From: Rhipicephalus microplus
Lineage: Eukaryota > Arthropoda > Arachnida > Ixodida > Ixodidae
Assembly (NCBI RefSeq): GCF_043290135.1
Contig: NC_134701.1
Location: forward strand, 206,953,101-207,017,100
Direction of reading: 5' to 3'
DNA: 64,000 nt
The notes beneath the pieces were generated by a model. That model saw only the letters and a list, made by a program, of their open reading frames with translations, searched no databases and had not been told where the DNA came from. Of the stretch, positions 53,770-64,000 are shown in pieces; the first letter of the stretch is position 1; each line of letters starts with the position of its first letter. The translations under genes and the position numbers were made by a program.

Positions 53770-54795
53770 GTGAAATATCAACCTTTCTCATTCATGCTTC
53801 GCACATCATCGATTACCACTGTACGTGGATGGGATCTACCATTTTTTTTCTGGTCTGGTGGCACAGAATTATTATCGCGTCCGGCGTTGGCGCAACCACA
53901 AGATCAAGGCGGTTTTGCATTCCCCAACGTTTCCGTCACGGCTTCCATCTTGTGCCTCCACACTTTACTGCGGATAGTAAGCAATGAGGGTACGCTCGCT
54001 CAGACACAGGCTCGCTACCATCTAGGGCCATCATTACGTGTCTTCCTCTCGGCTAGCCAAATGAACCAAGGTCCTCAATCAACTGAATTAGCACCTTTGT
54101 AACGAGTCCTTCTGGCATTGCACTGTCGTATGGAGGCTACGTTCCCAGAGATAGCTGTGGCCGATTCTAAAGTAGTGGACACAATGGTCGCCCTTTTATG
54201 GCCCTTGGCGCCACAGCATCATAAATTTATAAGAAACTGTGCTTGGAAACCAATAACTACAGTAGTGTTGCCAGGGCATCTCCGGGACTTTGTCTGGTGG
54301 TTGGTCTAGGGCTTGCTCCCCACGCGAAATCGGTTGCAGCGATGGCAGGTGGTTGGCACTTCTTCCACTTTCCCCAACTGCGTCAGGATTCGGACCAATC
54401 GACATGCGACAATTGAATGTGTGCTCCCTCGCCTTCTTGTTTTTTTGGTGCGCAGTCCGTGCTGGTTTTCGGGGACAGGGTGTGCGAACTTTCGTGTCTA
54501 ACGATCGATATCCGCGTGGGCGCTTCTCCACTCATTTAATAATTGCGGTGCTGTTCAGCCTTTGGCGAAACCGATGTGAGGCCGCAGCTGCGAATTGCCA
54601 CCGACGGGCTTTGTGGCCGATACTGGAGAGAATGAGACGAGCGTTCTTCGCGTTCCTCTCCGAGGAGCTCTTCTTGAGAGAGCGCAAGTTTCCGCGCCAT
54701 TGGTCGTGCCCTTTCGTCAACGTTGAGCATGAACGGGTCCTACTTGTTTTTCGGCCGACATGGGGCTATGCCGTACCATCAGGTCAAAGTTGATG
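53770..54795 (+). mobile_element. LINE ORF2 C-terminal fragment, L1/Tx1-like
   Basis: Contains FFWSGGTELLSRPALAQP and GGFAFPNVSVTASILCL, the post-RT pattern W-x-G-x-x(4)-S ... GG(L/F)xxPN. Next come FVWWLV, LPTRNRLQRW and a partial Cys-His finger (TFPNC ... RHATIEC), then LFSLWRNRCEAAAANC. The layout matches the C-terminal part of the LINE at 21.8-25.9 kb. In-frame stops lie at 54,100-54,102 and about 54,307, with a frameshift near 54,430. Confidence 0.72.
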
Positions 54796-55560
54796 TGCTT
54801 GTCGTCTTGCCCTTTTGTACTGTGTTCGCCACCTCGGTGTCTCACGCCCTGGTGATTCTACCACCAAGTTGATGTACACTATGGAAAAGCATGCGCACCT
54901 ACCCATTTACCCATTTTTCGCTTTCCGTATTTTGTCAGTTGCGACTTATATGCATTTGTTACTCTGTTGATCTGATTTCTGCTTTGTGCTTTATCTTAAA
55001 ATGTTAGATTTGTGTTGCGGTGATTTGATATAGAACTGTGAAAATGTGAATGTATTTCTGAGTACTGATCCGTCACACATAATTTATGCTCAGTACATAA
55101 TGTAAATAAATTTTTTCTGAACAGTACATCTGGGAAAACTTATTGCACTCCAATAGTAGATTTCATAGTACTTTAAATCGTCGAACGTCTTTTCTAAAAC
55201 GCAATCAGCTATCCTTGCGTCCCCGTATATTATTCAACGCATGCATGCTAAAAAAAATCACCGCCATATCCACAAAATGAATAATGTTAAAGAACGTGTC
55301 TCGTAGATTATCCAGTAACCCATGAATCTCCGTACACACTCCTCTACCATCATACGAAGCCGTGATAATGTTACATATACATCACATGCATAATGTTTAA
55401 TAACTTAGATGTAGATGCAAATACGTTTTGATGAATTACATATACTTTGGATTAACTACGTACATTATATATACGCAAGAGAGGTTCTTTTACGAAGTGC
55501 AAAAAGGGCATCAATTAGCTCGGGAACTCGTTTTCTTTTAAAGTTGGCGCCGTGAACCTG
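54796..55560. other. No recognisable gene; one hairpin repeat
   Basis: AT-rich. Only the repeat at 55,150-55,205 is identified. Confidence 0.4.
55150..55205 (+). repeat. Dispersed repeat with GAGTAC hairpin, decayed copy 4
   Basis: Reads ctccaatagtagatttcata, then gtactttaaatcgtcgaacg and ends tctaaaacgc. It is collinear with 3174-3240, with the first hairpin arm mutated. Confidence 0.5.
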
Positions 55561-55564
55561 AGGT

Positions 55565-55870
55565 AGCGACCACTTCAGGCGCTTAGCCAACGCATCTCCC
55601 GCCCATGCCGCTTTGGGGCTTTCTTTCCGCTACTTTCGTGCTGCTTCTGTTGCGCGGGCTTTCACCGCATGGTCTGCTTGTTGGCGAGCTCGTGCTGCTT
55701 CTGTTTCGCTGGCCCTCAGTTCCGGATTTGCTTGACGGTGAGCCCTCTTCGCCTCAGTATCCCGGGCTCTCACCGCAAGGTCTTGGCATTGAGATCAAGC
55801 TGCTGCTGCGTTGTGAGCCCGCCGCGCTGTTGCCTTGGCTGCTGGGGTGTTCATCGAGTGTTCACGGCGT
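55565..55870 (-). pseudogene. Remnant of an 18-residue-repeat, Arg/Ala/Glu-rich protein
   Basis: On the minus strand successive 18-residue units are visible: DLAVRARDTEAKRAHRQA, NPELRASETEAARARQQA, and DHAVKARATEAARK followed by a TAG. A possible earlier part starts MNTPAAKATARRAHNA and is cut by TGA. The units would form a long charged helix, similar in style to STPR-type repeat proteins of arthropods, although those have longer units. At least two stops, so a pseudogene or a fragment of a repetitive ORF family. Confidence 0.5.
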
Positions 55871-55929
55871 GAGCTCCCAGCGAAGAGGAAGGAAGAGCGC
55901 CAAACGCGAGCGCCGTGTACAGACGTAGC

Positions 55930-56413
55930 CCTCTAGCGGTCGCCTATCCCACTAGCGCATGTGGGGCGAGTACGCGGGCGCCGCTTGCGTGAATGTACGT
56001 GCCATGGTACGTGCCCACTGGCGGAAAGTTTATCGCAGCGGCATCCCACCAATCAGCGCCTCCACGCGACAAACAGCGGCATGCTACCCACATTGGCGGC
56101 GCTACGGAAGACAGACGTGGACATCTCGAGGCGCATGCGGTGCGCACCCAACGGTTCAATGGAGGCGAAGCGGCTGAGGAGGCGATACACTTGTGAGAAG
56201 GAAATGAGGAAAAGCAGGCACTCATTGGTAGTTTGGTTGCGTGGCAGGTGGTGTCAGCAGCGAAAATAGCGCAGTGATTGATTCGGTCAGTGGAAGAAAT
56301 TCACTGACGCTCCGCGCAGTGATGCCAACCTAAGACAACTTTTTATTCCAAGAGTTACCCTTGACAATTCCCTACATTGTAGGAAAAATTGCTAAATAAT
56401 ATTTTAAGGTCAT
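55930..56413. other. No recognisable gene
   Basis: GC-rich to about 56,200. No family resemblance in any frame. Confidence 0.35.
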
Positions 56414-56427
56414 TGTTCAGGTTAGCT

Positions 56428-56894
56428 CTAACGGGGGAGTTTCGGCTCCCTCCCACGCCTAGCCGTGCGTGGCTTTGCCGTGTCCGGGGAAAAGGGGATC
56501 CTGGGGGTTGAGCTGACGCTGGGTGATTGGACCTTTAAGGCCCCCCGGCAGAGGCAACACACCCCTTTGGCCCCGGCTTCACGTAGACGGCACCCCTGGG
56601 CTGACCCACCCAGGGGAAATCGGCAGTCGTCTTTTCCTATCTCTCTCTTCCTACATCTTCGTCTTTATCTCTCACTTTTTATCTGTCCTGTCATCTTCTC
56701 TTTTCCGTTTACTTCCGAATTTCCTGGCGGCGAGGGTTAACCCTGTGTAGTTACCCAACCTTGGGTAGTTATATTCGTTTATAGCGGCGATGCATGGCTG
56801 GCGTCTCCAAGTGTTCACTAGTCAACCTTGTAGCGTCCCCTTGTTGGGCTCGGTGGTGGGTGGCCACCATCGCCGCCGAACTTTATTGTATTTT
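56428..56894 (+). promoter_or_regulatory. 5' UTR and presumed internal promoter of the I-clade LINE
   Basis: A GC-rich leader rich in ggggaaaagggg and gcccccggc-type runs, followed by a pyrimidine-rich stretch (56,630-56,710). LINEs of this type normally carry their promoter at the very start; no specific motif is assigned. Confidence 0.5.
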
Positions 56895-58096
56895 ATGGCA
56901 AAATCTTTCCCCCCCTTCCTGATCGTTCCCTAAAAAGGTGGCGCACCGAAGATACTTTCTTGCCTAACACACCAAAGCCCACATTCCCAAAGTACCATGT
57001 AATTCACAGTCAAAACGAAATAAAGACAGTCCGAGCTATTTCACCTTTCCTCGTCTCCAAAACTCTCACAGAAGCAATAGGCCCAGGTTACAAAGTAACA
57101 AAGATGGGAAGTGGCGATCTTCTTCTGGAGGTTCGTGACAAAGCTCAGTATGAAAAGCTGTCTAAGCTTGTGGCCTTTGGGGAAACCCCCGTTTCGGTGG
57201 GCCCACACAGGTCCATGAACACTGTCCGTGGCGTAATTTCTGATGATGATCTTACTGAGCTTTCTGAAAGTGAGCTGCTCGAAGGTTGGCAGGACCAGAA
57301 CGTGGTCAAAGTCCAACAAATAACAATAAGACGCAACAACAAACTGACCCCTACAAAACACGTAATAATTACCTTCGGAACAAGTGACCTACCAGAATCA
57401 ATCGAAACCGGCTATTGTAAGCTTCGTGTAAGACCATACATTCCCAACCCTCGTCGATGTTTCAAGTGCCAACGTTTCGGTCATGGATCGCAGAGTTGCA
57501 GAGGGCGTGCCACTTGCGCAAAGTGCGCATCCATTCAACACATATCAGACAACTGCACCTCAGAAACAACTCATTGTTCGAACTGTGAAGGAGATCACGC
57601 TGCCTACTCACGATCATGCCCCGCATGGAAAAAAGAGAAACAAATAGTAGAACTTAAAGTTAAATTTAATCTCACATTCCAAGAAGCGCGCCAACGCTTC
57701 GCAATACACAACCCATTTTATCCCTCCTTTGCAGATGTGACGCGCCGGGGCGCCGCGCCACATGCCTCGGCACCCGCGAATGCCACACAGTGTGTGGCCG
57801 CGGTCGTGCCACCAGCGCCCCCGGCTGGAGCAGCCTGTACTGCTCCGCCACCTGACAAACAGGGCCGGCAGACCCTAGTGTCTGCTGAACCTCGGACCAC
57901 TGCAGGCGCAGTCAGGTTCGAAAGTTCAGTGAATGTGCCTGCCCAGCAGGCACCATCCACCACCTCACACGAGGTGATGGATACAAATCCCACTCCTTCG
58001 GCGCCTCAGACGCCGAAGGATAGGTGCAACTCCTTGGAGCGCGCCAAAAAAGAAAAACCTCGAATCACAGGGCCCTCAAAAGGCCCTGTAAACTAA
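56895..58096 (+). CDS. I-clade LINE ORF1 (nucleic-acid-binding protein)
   Basis: The main frame (open at 56,960) extends upstream without stops as GKIFPPLPDRSLKRWRTED. The nearest ATG, 56,895, is in another frame across a run of seven C (56,909-56,915), so one C is probably missing. Counted from the TTG at 56,960, residues about 15-150 form a domain resembling the RRM-like region of such proteins. Three CCHC knuckles follow at about 167-180, 186-199 and 206-220 (CFKCQRFGHGSQSC, CAKCASIQHISDNC, CSNCEGDHAAYSRSC), then a Pro/Ala-rich tail. It coats element RNA. ORF2 starts 39 bp after its stop. Confidence 0.9.
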
Positions 58097-58135
58097 CGCA
58101 ACACCTCTGTATGCACAGCACCACACTAAATTAAA

Positions 58136-61100
58136 ATGACACAAATACTACAGTGGAACGTCAGAGGACTGTTGAGAAACCTCGACGATATCCAGGAACT
58201 TTTACACAAACACACACCTAAAGTGCTGTGCGTACAAGAGACACACCTGAAACCGAAACACACCAACTTTTTACGTCCCTACATTATCTTTCGGAAAGAC
58301 CGGAATGATGCCATTGTGCCATCCGGTGGTGTTGCCATTATAGTCAATCAAGGGATTGCATGCACACACCTAACATTACAAACATTTCTTGAGGCGGTGG
58401 CTGTTCGAGCAGTTCTATTGAATAAGCTCGTCACCATCTGCTCTCTATACATACCTCCACAACACCGTCTCGAAAAGCATGAATTCGAGTCCCTCATAGA
58501 CGAACTTCCAGAACCTTATATTCTTCTGGGAGATTTCAATGCACTTAGCAATCTGTGGGGTGACTCTCGCTGCGATGCTCGAGGTCGCCTGATTGAACAG
58601 CTTCTTTTTTCTTGCGGTGCATGCCTTCTGAATCGGAAAGCGCCAACATACTACAACATTGCTAACAATACGTACTCAGCAATAGACCTCAGCATAATAT
58701 CCCCATCACTCCTGCCTCTACTTAAATGGGAAGTTATTAATGATCCATATGGTAGTGACCATTTTCCTATCGTTATCAGCTCATCAATAACAAATACATG
58801 TCCTGCACAAGTTCCAAAATGGCTCACCGACAAAGCTGATTGGGGAAAGTTTCAAAAAATGACTTTATTATCTTGGACTGACATGGCGGCATTGAGCATA
58901 GAGAATGCTGTATGCTACTTTACAGCTTTCTTGGTTGATGCAGCAGCAAAATGTATTCCCCAAACATGTGGACCGTCAAGCAAACGACAAGTCCCATGGT
59001 GGAAGAATGAGTGCCGTGATGCTCGAAAAAAACAAAATAAGGCATGGAGGTTGCTTAGAGACTCGCCCACAGCCGAGAATCTTGTAAACTTTAAGAACGT
59101 CAAGTCGCAAGCAAGGAGGACGCGCCGACAGGCGAGAAGAGAAAGTTGGCACAAATTCGTATCGGACATCAACTCATACACAGATGAGTCGAGAGTCTGG
59201 AGCATGGTTGGCAAGGTGGCAGGACGAGAAGCACATTCGCTTCCTCTAGTGAACACACAAGGGGAGAGTTTGGAAGACCAGGCAAACACTCTCGGAGCGC
59301 ACTTTGAACAGGTCTCCAGCTCAACACACTATAGTGAAGCGTTCCGACGATACAAAACCGCAATAGAAAAACAGAGATTAGAGCGCAAGCCCAGAACACA
59401 TGAGGCATACAACGAACCTTTCTGTTTTGCTGAACTGCAGGCCTCATTTGCCTGCTGCAATAAATCTGCCCCAGGCCCGGACCGTGTGGCATATGAAATG
59501 TTGGAACACCTGCCCACTGAAACCCAGAAAGCTCTCCTCTCTCTCTATAATGCGATATGGTCTTCTGGCGAGCTACCGTCAGCCTGGAAGGAAGCTATCA
59601 TTATCCCAATTCTAAAACAAGGCAAGGACCCGGACTCAGTTTCCAGCTACAGGCCAATAGCATTAACCAGCTGTATTTGCAAAGTCTTTGAAAAAATGAT
59701 TAACAGGCGCCTGATGCACTTTCTTGAAATTAGTGGCCTACTTGACCCATACCAGGGTGGGTTTCGAGAGGCTCGGTCCACCACTGACCACCTTGTCCGT
59801 ATCGAGGCACAAATTCGCGACGCTTTTGTTCATAAGCAATTTTTTCTTTCTGTGTTTCTCGATATGGAAAAGGCATATGACACTGCATGGCGCTTCGGCA
59901 TATTGCGAGACCTGTCACGTTTAGGTGTGCGGGGTAGAATGCTGACAGTTATCGAAAGCTACCTGTCCAACCGTACATTCCGTGTCCAAGTTGGCACTGT
60001 CTTATCTCGAGTATTTGTCCAAGAAACAGGAGTGCCACAAGGAGGTGTATTGAGCTGTACACTTTTCATAGTTAAAATGAATTCCTTGCACCTGTCTCTC
60101 CCACGAAATATTTTTTACTTCATATATGTCGATGATGTGCAGATTGGTTACAAATCTTGCAACATCTCAATGTGCCAATGTGCCAACGTCAAGTTCAACT
60201 AGGGTTGAACAAGGTATCTCAATGGGCAAACGAGAATGGTTTTATACTCAACGCGCAAAAGAGCACTTGTGTCTTGTTCAGCCGAAAGAGGGGCCTCCAT
60301 CCTGACCCCGACATTGACCTGCATGGTCAACCTCTGTCAGTGAAGACCGAGCACAAGTTTCTCGGTCTCATATTAGACACTAAGCTAACTTTCATCCCAT
60401 ACATCAAGTATTTAAGGGACAGGTGCTTAAAAACAATGAACATTTTGAAAGTGTTGTCACACACTACATGGGGAAGTGACAGGAAATGTTTAATTAACTT
60501 ATATAAAAGCCTCGTACGCACACGCCTAGATTACGGTGCTATAGTCTATCAGTCGACAACACCATCAGCCTTGAAAATTCTCGACCCTGTCCACCATCTA
60601 GGCATTCGCCTCTCTACGGGTGCTTTCCGCACCAACCCTGTGGAGAGCCTGTACGTGGATTCGAATGAATGGTCGCTCCACCTACAAAGATGTTCCCTGT
60701 CCTTTTTGTACTTTTTGAAGGTGAAGGCAGACAAGAAACATCCTTCCCATTTCACAATTAATGATTTGTCTTGTTCTGGCTTGTTTTGAGAACCGACCTT
60801 CGTTTAGGCAGCCCTACGCGCTGCGTGTAAGGAGCTTGGCCGAAGGAACAGGTGTGCCTCTTCTTGAACCCAGTTTGATGGCTCCTGCAACATATCTGCC
60901 ACCGTGGCAGTGGCAGCTTATAGACTGTGATGTTTCTTTTGTTGATGTCACAAAGCACGCACCACTTGCACACATACATACATACTTTTTAGAACTACAA
61001 CATAAATACACATGCCCTGAGTTCTTTACTGATGCGTCAAAGTCAAACACTTCTGTGTCATATGCAGCAATAGGCCAATCCTTTTCTGAGGCCGGCGTTC

Positions 61101-61864
61101 TTCATCCTAATGCAAGCATTTTCACTGGAGAAGCTTACGCAATACTGGCGGTCGTAAAACACATTAAAAAGATAAAATTACAAAAGGCGGTAATATACAC
61201 AGATTCCCTAGGCGTGGTCAAAGCCCTGAAAACTCCTAAAAAACACAAGAACCCCGTGCTGGTGTCACTCTACTCACTTCTGTGCACACTCTACGCATCA
61301 AAACAGCATGTCGTTGTCTGCTGGGTTCCAGGGCACCGTGAAATACAAGGGAACGTTTTGGCCGACAATCTGGCTGCTTGCGCCAATGTCACTACTGCCA
61401 ATGCACCAACACCAGTCCCTGCACTTGACTTAAAACCTTTTATAAAACGAAAGCTCAGGGGGTATTGGCAGAGCATGTGGGATAAACAAACAGATAATAA
61501 ACTCCATGCTATTAAGCCGCAACTAGGTTATTGGCCGCCACTATCAAAATCACGACACACGGAAGTAATACTAACAAGGCTTAGGACTGGACACACACAT
61601 TCTACACATTCATTTCTTCTGTCTACCGGTGATCCACCATATTGTGAGAGATGTGGAGAGCCCCTTACGGTTCTCCACATTCTCGTCCAGTGCAATGAGC
61701 TAGATGCTCTAAGAAAAAAGCACTTTTTACTGCCCTACCGACAGCAGCTCCCTCTACACTCTGGTATGCTCATCGGTAGGGATCCGCTTTTTAAACTACA
61801 AACACTTTTTACATTTTTAAAAGAAGTGCAAAGCTTTCACCCGATATTTCGAGGTCATCCGTAG
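58136..61864 (+). pseudogene. I-clade LINE ORF2 (endonuclease-RT-RNase H), two indels
   Basis: Starts ATG at 58,136 (MTQILQWNVRG). AP endonuclease motifs: WNVRG, CVQETHL, LLGDFNAL, SDHFPI. RT: AWKEAIIIPILKQGKDP, SYRPIALTSCICKVFEKM, VPQGGVLSCTLF and the catalytic YVDD at 60,125-60,136. An 8-bp tandem duplication (tgtgccaa, 60,171-60,186) shifts the frame just after it. A one-base gain in a T run (60,784-60,787) shifts it again. RNase H follows with Asp in FFTDASK, Glu in TGEAYAIL, Asp in YTDSLG, and His/Asp in VPGHREIQGNVLADN, all four core acidic residues kept. A C-x2-C-x8-H-x4-C finger (CERCGEPLTVLHILVQC) is near the end. Confidence 0.92.
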
Positions 61865-62135
61865 CACGACCTCTATAGAGTAGTCGTGGCTGCGGTGACT
61901 ATATCTTCATCATGGTTTTATTATCATGACATTTTGCCATCAGCTATCACCACACATATGTCACGCCACTGTCATGATTTTATTACTTTCATGTTTTAAC
62001 CCGCGTTAGAGCGAGGAATTTTAAGGCCCCTTTACAGCCACGCACCATATCATTGTTCATATCTGTAGTCAATTGAAATGGCGCTCTTTGGCCATCAATT
62101 GGCCCTTGCGCCACTAAAAAACTACTCATCATCAA
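61865..62135 (+). other. 3' UTR of the I-clade LINE
   Basis: Contains a hairpin-like ggcgctctttggccatcaat and cttgcgccac, then ends with ctactcatcatcaa, a short repeat tail typical of I elements in place of a poly(A). Confidence 0.75.
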
Positions 62136-62149
62136 TGTTCAGGTTAGCT

Positions 62150-64000
62150 GACTTATAACGAAATGTTAAAATAGTGCGTTCTGTGGCCAAGCTCTTCCGA
62201 ATCTTGTGAAAAGTAGAAAAAGCTCATTAACCATGTTTTCATGTATTTTTTGTGCATGTTTTGTGGAGTGGCATGTAAAGCGCTTCCAAAGGGCGCCAGT
62301 TGCAACAGAGAGAGATTTGCATGTCAAGTTCATTTAGAACACGCATGGCAGATATAATGTGATCATTCGGGTCAACCGCAAGCCTGTAGTGCCTTTCTTG
62401 TACTTGCAGCTTGTAAGCTGGTGGTCTAATATTAATTTTACGCATTTTTATTCACTCCTGCATTAGTTTCCGTAGATATAAGTACGTGGGTGCCTTATTA
62501 CTGGCTCATGGTTGCGGTTTTTCTCAGTACTTTCATACAGATCCCCGTTTGGTCAACCCTATTCGTCGCTTCTTCGCTCTCATGTAAAGAGTACAATGGA
62601 AAAATTAACACCAGAACAGTATTCTTGTCCCTTTTCATCTCACTGTTTCCGCCACACTGAACGCGTACACGAAAGAAGAGAAAGAAGCGTTGGGGTCTTT
62701 TCTTTCGCGTTTTCGTGAAGAAGTTGTGCGCTTCCTACCAAGATGGACAGACACTGGGGCATCATGTTTCAGCAATCGCTGGTTAAAAATGTTGCCCGGT
62801 GGTGATCCTTTTTTTTCGGCAGTGTCATCATTGACAATGTATTAGCTCAACATCCTATCATTGAAATGAATCAATAAAATGCATGACAGCCACTGAAGTT
62901 GAGGGGTACCTACTTATATGTTCCCGAGCATGAATGGTCGATGTAATTTCAGGGATCTATGGGGATCGAAATTCTCAAAAATAATAAAAAATAATCAAAA
63001 ATGAATGCAAGTTTACTACCCTGTAATAAAAAATAAACAAATGATCTGTAATCAACACTGACGCTTGTACTGCTTTATTATTCAGCTACACATATAATTC
63101 TATACGTCGTCGTTAGCAGTACCAGAAATAGTAGTAGTAGTAATGATAACTACTACTACTTTTACTAGATAAACAAGAACCTCACTAACGATGAACAAAA
63201 ATAATGCCGACAAAATCAATGATGCCACAAGGAAAAGTAAGGTAGCTTTGCTGTAAAACGGTGTGGCAATGGAAAAAAGGTGAACTTGCACCTGACTGCA
63301 AGCTTGAGAGGGAATGTTTGGTTAGGCCGCACTTCTGGCACAGCGAGCGGTGCTCCCTCTGTCATTGGCGCGAGGAAAAGGCACTGGTGTAAGGTGAAGC
63401 CATGGAGCGTACACAGGGCTTAAACCGTTTGAAGCATATGCCGCACAGTTACACAAACTTCTCCTCAACTAATCCTATATAATAAAATGAGTCACTGTGA
63501 AAGAGAAACTCAAGCCGTTTGAATGGTGTACATGACAGCCGTTACAACGAAGCGTCGAAATGAAAGACTGTATTGACGCTTGCGCTCTGACAGCTAGTGA
63601 CAGTATTCCGGGAATATCTTTCGAGATTCCATCAGTCGGATTTTCATCCGGGCATGGGCACATGCACTTGCTTGAGGGGGCACAGACTGAATTCCAGAGC
63701 ACCCCATTTTTTTTTGCTATTTTTAAGACACGAGGGCTATGTCGTGTGAAGTTCTTTGGATTCTTACACGTGCGCTTCGGCTGACAGCTGACACGCCTTT
63801 TTCAATTCACAGCGGCTCGAGCGTGAAATCTCTCGGGCTCTGCAATAGTGAAAGCGTCTGGCAATATCCACGCTGACAAGTACGACGACATGTCTTCTGG
63901 AAGGAGGGAGAAGCGTGGCTCTCTCAAATGAAGCACTGCGGAACGTGACGCCGAGTGGACTGGCTGGAGGCCTTCACGTACACGCTCAGCTTATCCCATT
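62150..64000. other. No recognisable gene; triplet repeat at 63,128-63,170
   Basis: The triplet tract has agtagtagtag followed by actactactac, so it can fold on itself. No exon, RNA gene or mobile element recognised in the remaining 1.8 kb. Confidence 0.4.

Larger units (their letters stand above)
56428..62135 (+). mobile_element. Full-length I-clade LINE
   Basis: Bounded by a perfect 14-bp duplication, tgttcaggttagct (56,414-56,427 and 62,136-62,149). It has a GC-rich 5' UTR of about 470 bp, ORF1 with three CCHC knuckles, and ORF2 with AP endonuclease, RT, RNase H and a terminal Cys-His finger. A 3' UTR of about 270 bp ends in catcatcaa. RNase H after RT marks the I group. Only three small indels interrupt the ORFs. 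Length (5.7 kb) is as expected for a complete element. Confidence 0.94.

Overview
The window looks like repeat-rich, gene-poor nuclear DNA of a hard tick (Ixodidae). The evidence is several copies of a tRNA-derived SINE matching the published tick family Ruka, arthropod-type Ty3/gypsy and LINE elements, and split exons with GT-AG borders and no bacterial gene organisation. No complete host gene is present. The only host gene recognised with confidence is a decayed, intron-containing relative of the circadian bHLH-PAS gene cycle/Bmal1, on the + strand.

Layout. 1-12,080: mostly unassigned AT-rich DNA with two Ruka SINEs (661-898 +, 2167-2451 -), small dispersed repeats and several foldback hairpins. 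12,084-27,494: the cycle/Bmal1-like pseudogene. Exons for the acidic linker, bHLH and start of PAS-A lie at 12,084-13,680 and the C-terminal transactivation exon at 27,324-27,494. The space between is filled by a truncated Ty3/gypsy copy (13,905-16,690 +), a possible LINE ORF1 remnant, and a three-level nest: a SINE (24,832-25,079) inside an L1/Tx1-like LINE (21,771-25,906 -) inside one LTR of a Ty3/gypsy element (18,907-26,186 -). Target-site duplications support every level.

29,420-34,400 is a cluster of tandem and inverted repeats. It holds three tRNA-like units in tandem, about 14 copies of a ~158-bp unit whose orientation flips around a 70-bp centre (30,100-32,562), a ~1.1-kb palindrome with tRNA-like ends (32,700-33,800) and two more tRNA-like units. 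34,875-35,293 (-) may be a broken terminal exon. 35-46 kb holds LINE fragments and otherwise little. 46,845-52,083 is a complete-length but inactivated Ty3/gypsy element inserted in a (CATC)n microsatellite, followed by a diverged ~145-bp satellite (52,190-53,715), a LINE fragment and a degenerate 18-residue-repeat ORF. 56,428-62,135 is a full-length I-clade LINE with a 14-bp target-site duplication, broken only by three small indels.

The history read from the sequence is a duplicated clock gene that lost constraint and filled with transposons. Insertions are ordered in time: gypsy, then LINE, then SINE. All calls are from reading the sequence by eye; no search was run. Clade names for the retroelements and the cycle/Bmal1 assignment rest on recognised motifs and exon phase.
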